DNA of 9,434 nt. Source: Phycisphaerales bacterium UBA2396. GTDB taxonomy: Bacteria > Planctomycetota > Phycisphaerae > Phycisphaerales > UBA1924. The notes under the pieces were generated by a model that made no database searches, was not told the DNA's origin, and saw only the letters and a program-made list of their open reading frames with translations. A program made the translations under genes and the position numbers. Shown here in pieces: positions 1 to 4,953 of this stretch. Every line of letters begins with the position of its first letter. Position 1 is the stretch's first letter. The stretch is taken from assembly GCA_002343325.1 (NCBI GenBank), contig DDSG01000022.1:1-9434 (forward strand), given 5' to 3'.

Positions 1-23
1 TGGGTGAATAGAGTTGGCGGTCC

Positions 24-95
24 GCGGGCGTAACTCAGTGGTAGAGTGACAGCCTTCCAAGCTGTACGTCGCCGGTTCGAATCCGGTCGCCCGCT
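24..95 (+). tRNA. tRNA-Gly, anticodon UCC
   Basis: A full cloverleaf can be folded by eye. The acceptor stem pairs 24-30 (GCGGGCG) with 88-94 (CGCCCGC), seven pairs. The D stem is 33-36/44-47 with loop AGTGGTA, and the anticodon stem is 49-53/61-65. The anticodon loop CTTCCAA (54-60) carries TCC at 56-58, which reads GGA and, by wobble, GGG. The T arm is 71-75/83-87 around TTCGAAT, with one G-U pair. The discriminator base is T95, as is usual for bacterial tRNA-Gly. The 3' CCA is not encoded (GTG follows), so it would have to be added by the CCA-adding enzyme. Only 23 bases lie upstream in the window, so its promoter cannot be judged. Confidence 0.97.
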
Positions 96-140
96 GTGGG
101 TCGAGTGGTGTGGGGTGGATGGCCGGGGGTTGCGGGGTGG

Positions 141-169
141 TTGGAATGGGTGGGTGCGGGCCCGATAGT
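141..169 (+). promoter_or_regulatory. Candidate sigma70-like promoter, distal, for the gene at 334
   Basis: TTGGAA (141-146) and GATAGT (164-169) are separated by exactly 17 bases, the spacing of a sigma70-type promoter. The -35 agrees well with TTGACA; the -10 is weaker. Transcription from here would leave a leader of about 160 bases before the ATG at 334. A second candidate lies closer to the gene. Confidence 0.35.
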
Positions 170-244
170 GTGGCGTGCGGGGTGGCGTGGCGGGCGGTGC
201 CGCGTGGGGTGGCGGCATAAACGGCCTTGGGATTGGTGATTCGC

Positions 245-273
245 TTGGCGTGGCTCAAGTTGTGGGGCACACT
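245..273 (+). promoter_or_regulatory. Candidate sigma70-like promoter, proximal, for the gene at 334
   Basis: TTGGCG (245-250) and CACACT (268-273) are 17 bases apart. The -35 is identical to the one proposed for the PilT gene (1119-1124). The -10 differs by one base from the CATACT proposed for the Gfo/Idh/MocA gene. Transcription would start near 280 and give a leader of about 55 bases. It is an alternative or an addition to the distal candidate. Confidence 0.35.
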
Positions 274-333
274 GGAGAAGGCGGGCGCGATGCGTCCGGC
301 CTGTGGTGCGTCATAACTGAAGAGGGGCGAGCG

Positions 334-1047
334 ATGCTGATTGAACTGGCGGTGACGGCGGCGTTGATGGCTTCGGCGGGTCGGCAGGACGGCGTGATCG
401 TGTCGGCTCCGGCGGGCGTGATGCTCGACGGGCGCGACTCGGCGGGGACGTGGCTCTGGCATCGGACGATCGGGTATCGCGGGGACATCGGGGTGGCGAC
501 GCGCCGGTCGTATCCGTACGGACGGGCGGACTCGGTGCGTCGGCCGGGGTTCAACGGGTCGGCGTGGACGGGCGAGACGTTTGTGGGCGGGGTCGATTCG
601 TGGATGGCGAACTCGGGGGCTCCGGGCGCGGCGGCGTACGGGGCGTCGGGGCACGAAGACGCGGTGGCGATGCTGCGGGCGGGGCCTTATGTGCTGAGCG
701 TGAACCCCTTCGAGGAGATCCGGGCTGAGGGGAAGGAGATGCCCCGCGCGATTCTGAAGCATCTTGAGGCGGCGCGGGTGCAGTGGCTGAAGGACAACGG
801 ATACCTGGGCGGCGTGCGGTCGTTCCGCAATGACTTTGCGGCGGTGTCGCCCGAGCGTGCGGGGATTGACCTGACGCCCAAGGCGATTATTCCGAGCCCG
901 ACGGACGAGCCGCGTTTCCGGAATCGGATGCAGGTGCGCGGAGTGACGACGCCGAACATGTCGCTGGCGGGAGCGACGCGTGTGAGCCTGCCGCCGTCGG
1001 CGGAGGTGGTGAGGCCGCCGGTGATCGTGGCGAACACGACGCGATGA
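334..1047 (+). CDS. Hypothetical protein with signal-like N-terminus (237 aa)
   Basis: I do not recognise this protein. ATG 334 is chosen because GAGGGG (322-327) lies six bases upstream as a ribosome binding site, and because the protein then opens with an uninterrupted hydrophobic stretch (residues 1-16, LAVTAALMASAG). That stretch resembles a signal peptide but lacks the usual positive N-region and has no lipobox cysteine, so export is only possible. Residues 20-110 are rich in Gly, Arg, Ser and Trp. Residues 125-160 look helical and amphipathic (FEEIRAEGKEMPRAILKHLE is part of it). The C-terminal 60 residues are Pro/Thr/Val-rich and probably extended or disordered. No cysteines or catalytic motifs are evident. 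Codon use is the same G-ending style as the neighbouring plus-strand genes, which argues that it is real. The gene stands alone, flanked by its own promoter candidates and a terminator at 1080. Confidence 0.72.
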   Translation: MLIELAVTAALMASAGRQDGVIVSAPAGVMLDGRDSAGTWLWHRTIGYRGDIGVATRRSYPYGRADSVRRPGFNGSAWTGETFVGGVDSWMANSGAPGAAAYGASGHEDAVAMLRAGPYVLSVNPFEEIRAEGKEMPRAILKHLEAARVQWLKDNGYLGGVRSFRNDFAAVSPERAGIDLTPKAIIPSPTDEPRFRNRMQVRGVTTPNMSLAGATRVSLPPSAEVVRPPVIVANTTR

Positions 1048-1079
1048 GCAGATGAGCAGCCCTTCCGGGCGATGGGAAA

Positions 1080-1120
1080 GGCGACGGGCCTCGGGTCAGA
1101 CCGGGGCCCGTCGTCATTTT
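1080..1120 (+). terminator. Intrinsic (Rho-independent) terminator after the hypothetical gene
   Basis: CGACGGGCC (1082-1090) pairs perfectly with GGCCCGTCG (1105-1113). The stem continues inward through 1091-1094/1101-1104 (one G-U pair) to a six-base loop, and outward with G1081-T1114 and G1080-C1115. TTTT follows at 1117-1120. It begins 33 bases after the stop codon at 1047. The long GC-rich stem with a short T-tract is typical of high-GC bacteria. Confidence 0.82.
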
Positions 1121-1146
1121 GGCGTGGTGGGTTGGAGTGGTAGACT
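1119..1146 (+). promoter_or_regulatory. Candidate promoter for the PilT gene, overlapping the upstream terminator
   Basis: TTGGCG (1119-1124) and TAGACT (1141-1146) are spaced by 16 bases. The first two Ts of the -35 are the last two bases of the terminator T-tract. Transcription would start near 1153 and leave a leader of about 33 bases that carries the GGAAGG ribosome binding site. Confidence 0.5.
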
Positions 1147-1185
1147 GCGGGCGACGCTCGAGCCGGGCGTTGGAAGGCGGGCGTG

Positions 1186-2316
1186 ATGTTTCAGGGGACG
1201 CTGACGATTGAGCGGCTGCTGGCGGCGATGCGGAAGCTGGATGCGTCGGACTTGCATTTGAAGGTCGGGGTGCCGCCGGTGTATCGGGTGCACGGGGTGT
1301 TGCGGACGATCGACGCGCCGCCGCTGACGGAGGAGCAGGCGGACCACATCCTCGATCCGATCGTGTCGGCGTCGCTGAAGGCGAGGTACGAGGCGACGGG
1401 CTCGCTGGACTTTGCGACGCACCTGCCGGACGGGGATCGGTTCCGGGTGGACATGTTCAGGGCGGGTGGGCACACGCACGCGGCGATTCGGCGGGTGAAG
1501 GCGGAGATTCCGTCGTACGAGGAGTTGCACCTGCCGGCGGTGTACGGGGAGATCGTGGACCGGACGATCGAGGGGCTTGTGCTGGTGGTGGGCGTGACGG
1601 GGAGCGGGAAGAGTTCGACGATCGCGGCGATGGTGGACCACATCAATCAGACGCGGGCGGAGCACATCATCACGGTCGAGGATCCGGTGGAGTATCGGTT
1701 CACGCCGAGGAAGTCGGTGATCAGCCAGCGGGAGATCGGGGTGGACGTGCCGGACTATGGGTCGGCGCTCAAGTACATTGTTCGGCAGGATCCGGACGTG
1801 ATTTTCATCGGGGAGATGCGGGACCACGCGACGGTGCTGGCGGCGATCCAGGCGGCGGAGACGGGGCACCTGGTGTTCGCGAGCCTGCACACGGCGGACA
1901 CGATGCAGGCGATGAGCCGGATCCTGGAGTTCTTTGAGCCGAGGGATCACGGGTTTGTGCGCGGGGCGCTGGCGAACACGCTGCGGGCGGTGTGCGCGCA
2001 GCGTCTGGTGCCGGCGGTGCCGGAGTTTGCGGAGGGTCGGGGCGGCGTGGTGCCGGCGACGGAAGTGCTGCTGGGGACGGGGCTGGTGAAGGAGAAGATC
2101 CGAGAAGGTCAGGACGCGGACCTGCCGGCGATCATCGCGGGGAGCCGATCGGAGAGGATGCGGAGCTTCACGCAGAGTCTGGCGGAGCTGGTGGAGCGGG
2201 AGTGGGTGTCGGTGCCGGTGGCTCTGGAGCATGCGCCGAACCGGGAGGCGCTCAGCAGCATGCTCAAAGGGGTGGATGTCCGGGCGGCGTCGCTGGTGTC
2301 GAGATCGAAGGGGTAG
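1186..2316 (+). CDS. pilT: PilT-family type IV pilus retraction ATPase
   Basis: Cytoplasmic secretion-type hexameric ATPase expected to power pilus retraction (twitching motility, DNA uptake). The N-terminal PAS-like domain opens with the family signature around residues 20-38 (ASDLHLKVGVPPVYRVHG). Walker A GVTGSGKSST is at 136-145, and the Asp box with TVEDPVEYRF is at 163-172. Walker B DVIFIGEMRD is at 204-213, with Glu210 as the expected catalytic base. The His box ETGHLVFASLHT is at 225-236. The PilT-specific AIRNLIRE region is recognisable but diverged (LVKEKIREGQ, about 300-309), so a PilU-like or specialised paralogue is possible. The 376-residue length suits PilT, and the lack of a long N-terminal extension argues against PilB/GspE. 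ATG 1186 is preferred: GGAAGG (1172-1177) lies eight bases upstream. GTG 1183, directly before it in frame, is the alternative. No pilB, pilC or pilin gene is adjacent. Confidence 0.93.
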   Translation: MFQGTLTIERLLAAMRKLDASDLHLKVGVPPVYRVHGVLRTIDAPPLTEEQADHILDPIVSASLKARYEATGSLDFATHLPDGDRFRVDMFRAGGHTHAAIRRVKAEIPSYEELHLPAVYGEIVDRTIEGLVLVVGVTGSGKSSTIAAMVDHINQTRAEHIITVEDPVEYRFTPRKSVISQREIGVDVPDYGSALKYIVRQDPDVIFIGEMRDHATVLAAIQAAETGHLVFASLHTADTMQAMSRILEFFEPRDHGFVRGALANTLRAVCAQRLVPAVPEFAEGRGGVVPATEVLLGTGLVKEKIREGQDADLPAIIAGSRSERMRSFTQSLAELVEREWVSVPVALEHAPNREALSSMLKGVDVRAASLVSRSKG

Positions 2317-2372
2317 GGTCGGAGGGGGAGGCCCGGATTGTGGCGGGTCGGGGTGCGGAATGCGGGGAGGGG

Positions 2373-2401
2373 TTGCGGGCGTGTTGGGGTGTTGGCATAC
2401 T
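2373..2401 (+). promoter_or_regulatory. Candidate sigma70-like promoter for the Gfo/Idh/MocA gene
   Basis: TTGCGG (2373-2378) and CATACT (2396-2401) are separated by exactly 17 bases. This is one of the better promoter matches in the window. Transcription would start near 2408, giving a leader of about 20 bases with AAGGAG just before the ATG. No terminator separates the PilT stop at 2316 from this site, so read-through from the PilT gene could also contribute. Confidence 0.55.
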
Positions 2402-2428
2402 GGCGGGACCATCGAGAAGGAGCTCGCC

Positions 2429-3814
2429 ATGCAGGATTTCAAAGGTGTGTCACGTCGCACGTTTGTTCGGACCGCGGCCGGTGCGTTGGCGGCGGGTGTT
2501 GGAGCCAGCGCGGGGCTGACGTGGTTTCCGGCGGCGAGCCATGCGCGGATGAAGAACCTGCGTGGGGCGGCGGACCGGATCAACATCGGGGTGATCGGAA
2601 CGGGCGGGCAGGGGACGTGGCACGTTCAGAACCTATTGAGCAAGGCCGAGCGTGAGAACGTGGCGGTGACGATGGTGTGCGACGTGTATAAGCGTCGGCT
2701 TGAGAACGCGCGGAAGCTGATCAAGGGGGACGAGAAGTCGGCGGTGATGGAGTATGAGCGGATCCTTGACAACAAGGATGTGCACGCGGTGCTGATTTCG
2801 ACGCCGGATCACTGGCACGTGAAGATGGCGATCGAGGCGATGGAGGCTGGGAAGGACGTGTACGTCGAGAAGCCGCTGAGCCACACGATCGAGCAGGCGA
2901 TCGCGTGCCGGAACGCGGTGCGGAAGAGCGGGCGGGTGCTGGCGGTGGGTCCGCAGCGGACGAGCGAGCAGCGTTGGTGGTCGGCGGGCGAGGCGATTCG
3001 TGCGGGGCGGATCGGTCCTGTGGTGTGGTCTCAGGGATCGTACTGCCGGAACAGCCGGGAGGGGCAGTTCAACTGGCGGATCGATCCGGACGCGGGGCCG
3101 AGCGCGACGGCCGGGGAGGGGTACGTGGACTGGGATCGGTGGCTGGGTCACCAGCACGGGCTGGCGGAGAAGATCCCGTGGAACGCGGACCACTTCTTCC
3201 GGTTCCGGAAGTACTACGCGTACAACGGCGGGGTGGCGACGGACCTGATGTACCACTGGCTGACGCCGCTGCTGCTGTCGATCCACGGGCCGGACGGGGC
3301 GTATCCGAGGCGGGTGATGTCGGGGGGCGGGCAGTACATCGAGAAGGACGGGCGCGACATCGCGGACACGATGCTTCTGACGGCGGACTATGACACGCAC
3401 AGTGTGTTCCTGACGTCGGTGATGGTGAACGATGTCGGCGTGCCGGAGATGATCCGCGGTCAGCAGGGGCAGCTTGAGCCGACGGGCGATGGGTGGTCGG
3501 TGAAGGAGCAGGGGACGTGGGCGCGCGAGTTCCGGAAGGCGAACGGGATCGAGATCAAGGAGGTCGAGGCGCAGGGCCGAAAGCGGCTTGAACCGCCGGC
3601 GGGCCAGGCGACGTCGTCGATCAAGGCCCCGGGGAACAAGGACGGGCGCGACCACGTGGAGAACTGGATTGACGCGCTGCGTGGGAAGGCGAAGGTCAAT
3701 TGCAACGTGGAGCTTGGGTGCGCGGCGATGGTGGCGATCAAGATGGGCGTGGAGTCGTATCGCCAGAGCAAGGTCTTCACCTGGGACGCGAAGAACGAGA
3801 AGATCGTGGGCTGA
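2429..3814 (+). CDS. Tat-exported Gfo/Idh/MocA family oxidoreductase-like protein
   Basis: A 461-residue NAD(P)-dependent family protein. ATG 2429 is chosen because AAGGAG (2417-2422) lies six bases upstream and the protein then starts with a twin-arginine signal: SRRTFVR at residues 8-14, a hydrophobic Ala/Gly stretch at 16-34, and a probable cleavage after SHA near residue 39. The Rossmann fold follows, with GVIGTGGQG (54-62), CDVYKRR ending the second beta-strand (84-90), STPDHWH (124-130) and the family hallmark EKPL (147-150). In the C-terminal alpha/beta domain, Asp272 and His276 in TDLMYHW sit where the family's catalytic Asp/His region is expected. Tat export implies folding with cofactor in the cytoplasm before transport to the periplasm. 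The substrate cannot be read from sequence. Some members are sugar or inositol dehydrogenases, and some Tat-exported relatives are NAD-dependent glycosidases (GH109-type). It has its own promoter and no dehydrogenase-pathway neighbours. Confidence 0.92.
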   Translation: MQDFKGVSRRTFVRTAAGALAAGVGASAGLTWFPAASHARMKNLRGAADRINIGVIGTGGQGTWHVQNLLSKAERENVAVTMVCDVYKRRLENARKLIKGDEKSAVMEYERILDNKDVHAVLISTPDHWHVKMAIEAMEAGKDVYVEKPLSHTIEQAIACRNAVRKSGRVLAVGPQRTSEQRWWSAGEAIRAGRIGPVVWSQGSYCRNSREGQFNWRIDPDAGPSATAGEGYVDWDRWLGHQHGLAEKIPWNADHFFRFRKYYAYNGGVATDLMYHWLTPLLLSIHGPDGAYPRRVMSGGGQYIEKDGRDIADTMLLTADYDTHSVFLTSVMVNDVGVPEMIRGQQGQLEPTGDGWSVKEQGTWAREFRKANGIEIKEVEAQGRKRLEPPAGQATSSIKAPGNKDGRDHVENWIDALRGKAKVNCNVELGCAAMVAIKMGVESYRQSKVFTWDAKNEKIVG

Positions 3815-3838
3815 GCGGGGCCATGGCCGAGGGGAAAG

Positions 3839-3877
3839 GCGTGGCGTGCGATCGGGCCCGCCACGCACACCCCGATC
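3839..3877 (+). other. Stem-loop / possible H-type pseudoknot downstream of the Gfo/Idh/MocA gene
   Basis: GCGTGGCG (3839-3846) pairs with CGCCACGC (3859-3866), eight pairs. GATCGGG (3850-3856), inside that loop, is exactly complementary to CCCGATC (3871-3877) just downstream, seven pairs. The two helices cross, so they form either a pseudoknot or mutually exclusive hairpins. The linkers are short (3, 2 and 4 bases), which makes simultaneous pairing sterically tight. No T-tract follows, so this is not a classical intrinsic terminator. It could still protect the transcript's 3' end or assist termination. A perfect 10-base palindrome GGCCATGGCC lies just upstream (3819-3828). Confidence 0.35.
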
Positions 3878-3917
3878 AGGGCATGGCAATGTTCGAAGGC
3901 CGCGGTGCAATAACTGG

Positions 3918-3945
3918 TTGGGTCAGGACGTTGTGTCGGTACGCT
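3918..3945 (+). promoter_or_regulatory. Candidate promoter for the three-repeat exported protein
   Basis: TTGGGT (3918-3923) and TACGCT (3940-3945) are spaced by 16 bases. The pattern matches the other candidates in this window. A start near 3952 would give a leader of about 60 bases ending in the GGAGG ribosome binding site at 4003-4007. Confidence 0.42.
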
Positions 3946-4012
3946 GAGGTCTCTCGGCGTCTCCGCGGGGTTGTCCGGCGGGGCAGCGAACACCATTGCG
4001 TTGGAGGCAGAT

Positions 4013-4861
4013 ATGCACCGTAGAGCATGGCTTGGTTCACTTGTCGGGCTGTTGGCCGCGTTGGTGGCGATGGTGATGCCCGCCGGATCGGCGGTCGCTC
4101 AGGACACTGGCGCCATCGCGGGCGTGGTGGCGTCGATCGACGGGCCCGTGAGCGAGGCGCAGGTTGTGCTTCGGAACGCCGACGGGGAGGTCGCCCGGAC
4201 GGTGAGCGGGCCGGATGGTCGGTTCGGCTTCCGCGCTGTGCCCCAGGGGCGGTACGACGTTGTGGCGTTCAAGCGTGGGGTCGGCGAGGGGAGCGTTCGC
4301 GTGGGTGTGGTGGCGGGCGAGGTGACGCGGGTTCGCGTGCCGTTGATTGCGCCGGTCGGGCATGTGGCGGGTCTGGTGTACGCGGGCGATCGGACGGTGG
4401 GCGGTGCGACGGTGGTGCTGATGCGTGACGGTCAGGTCATCACGCGTGGGCAGACGGATCGTCGCGGTGGGTTCGGGTTCCGGAACATCGCTCCGGGGAT
4501 GTACACGGTCGTTGCGTCGAAGGATGGCGTGGGTGAGGGTCGGGCGGAGTTGACGGTCCGCGTGGGCGAGATTTCGCGGGTTCGGGTGTCTCTGCGTCAG
4601 GCTCCGCCGCCGGTGGGCGGGGTGTCGGGTGTGGTGTTCACGGATACGGGCGCAACGGCCGACGCGAACGTGGCGCTCCTGCGTGACGGCGTGGTGGTCG
4701 CCCAGACGACGAGCGGGCGCGACGGGCGATTCACGTTCACGGGTCTTCGCGAGGGCACCTACACGGTGCGTGCGACGAAGCGTGGCGTGGGACGCGGCGA
4801 GGCGCAGGCGACGGTCGTGGCCGGCGAGGTCGCGGCGGTTCGCGTGCGTCTGTCTCTCTGA
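4013..4861 (+). CDS. Secreted protein of three tandem carboxypeptidase-regulatory-like domains
   Basis: A 282-residue protein. ATG 4013 has GGAGG (4003-4007) five bases upstream and gives a clean Sec signal peptide: MHRRAW, then a hydrophobic core at residues 7-22, with cleavage probably after AVA at 29. The rest is almost entirely three repeats of 79 residues each (33-111, 116-194, 202-280) that align without gaps. Each contains a GxxxGxV start, a DGRFxF-type strand, an A/REGTYTV-like turn and strand, the signature K(R/D)GVG(E/R)G and a final VAGEVxxVRV-like strand. This is the pattern of CarboxypepD_reg-like / transthyretin-like beta-sandwich domains. These usually act as structural, carbohydrate-associated or adhesive modules and have no catalytic residues. 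There is no transmembrane anchor, sorting signal or enzyme domain, so the mature protein is only repeats. It is probably periplasmic or extracellular; its ligand is unknown. It is monocistronic, with its own promoter candidate and terminator. Confidence 0.9.
   Translation: MHRRAWLGSLVGLLAALVAMVMPAGSAVAQDTGAIAGVVASIDGPVSEAQVVLRNADGEVARTVSGPDGRFGFRAVPQGRYDVVAFKRGVGEGSVRVGVVAGEVTRVRVPLIAPVGHVAGLVYAGDRTVGGATVVLMRDGQVITRGQTDRRGGFGFRNIAPGMYTVVASKDGVGEGRAELTVRVGEISRVRVSLRQAPPPVGGVSGVVFTDTGATADANVALLRDGVVVAQTTSGRDGRFTFTGLREGTYTVRATKRGVGRGEAQATVVAGEVAAVRVRLSL
4109..4852 (+). repeat. Three in-frame tandem repeat units encoding Ig-like domains
   Basis: The units lie at 4109-4345, 4358-4594 and 4616-4852, each 237 bases, separated by 12 and 21 bases. 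The similarity is clear at protein level but much weaker at DNA level, so these are old duplications and not recent copies. The longer second linker encodes RQAPPPV, a proline hinge between the second and third domains. Confidence 0.85.
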
Positions 4862-4888
4862 GCGAGTCGGATCGAACGATGTTGAACA

Positions 4889-4921
4889 GCACCCCCGCGT
4901 CGAGCGGGGGTGTTTGTTTTT
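4889..4921 (+). terminator. Intrinsic terminator after the three-repeat protein gene
   Basis: ACCCCCGC (4891-4898) pairs with GCGGGGGT (4904-4911) around a five-base loop. C4890-G4912 and a G-U pair extend the stem. The 3' side runs into TGTTTGTTTTT (4911-4921). It begins 28 bases after the stop codon at 4861. Confidence 0.88.
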
Positions 4922-4947
4922 GCGTTGGGGGCGTGTGGGCGTAGGAT
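4920..4947 (+). promoter_or_regulatory. Candidate promoter for the alpha-mannosidase gene, abutting the upstream terminator
   Basis: TTGCGT (4920-4925) and TAGGAT (4942-4947) are spaced by 16 bases. The -35 starts inside the terminator T-tract. The -10 ends only six bases before ATG 4954, so the expected transcription start falls at or next to the start codon. The overlapping AGGA (4943-4946) could instead be read as a weak ribosome binding site seven bases before the ATG. That would require a promoter further upstream, inside the terminator. Confidence 0.45.
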
Positions 4948-4953
4948 CGGCGC

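Larger units (their letters stand above)
96..333 (+). other. Non-coding G/T-rich spacer between tRNA-Gly and the small gene at 334
   Basis: This stretch is strikingly rich in G and T on the plus strand and poor in C. It holds two candidate promoters, listed separately. A reading frame open from GTG at 175 runs into the gene at 334. Its extra residues are a Gly/Ala-rich low-complexity stretch with no ribosome binding site, so I treat it as untranslated leader. No terminator with a T-tract follows the tRNA, so read-through into the leader is possible. I see no integrase, attachment-site duplication or other RNA gene here. Confidence 0.5.

Noticed and set aside
175..333. N-terminal extension of the small hypothetical protein from GTG 175
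   Set aside because: There is no ribosome binding site, the residues are Gly/Ala-rich and low-complexity, and the start at 334 has both a good Shine-Dalgarno sequence and a signal-like N-terminus.
24..333. tRNA-Gly as an integration site for a mobile element
   Set aside because: There is no integrase, no second copy of the tRNA 3' end and no change in composition downstream.
2231..2428. N-terminal extension of the Gfo/Idh/MocA protein overlapping the PilT gene
   Set aside because: It would bury the twin-arginine signal 66 residues inside the protein and ignore the AAGGAG site just before ATG 2429.
1114..2586. A 490-codon open frame on the minus strand opposite the PilT gene
   Set aside because: Arg/His/Pro-rich low-complexity translation; the sense strand has intact Walker A, Walker B, Asp and His boxes.
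2633..3910. A 425-codon open frame on the minus strand opposite the Gfo/Idh/MocA gene
   Set aside because: It has the same Arg/His/Pro-rich antisense composition and no ribosome binding site or domain. The sense frame is a clear family member.
3971..4012. TTG start at 3971 for the three-repeat protein
   Set aside because: It places 14 residues ahead of the signal peptide and lacks a ribosome binding site; GGAGG directly precedes ATG 4013.
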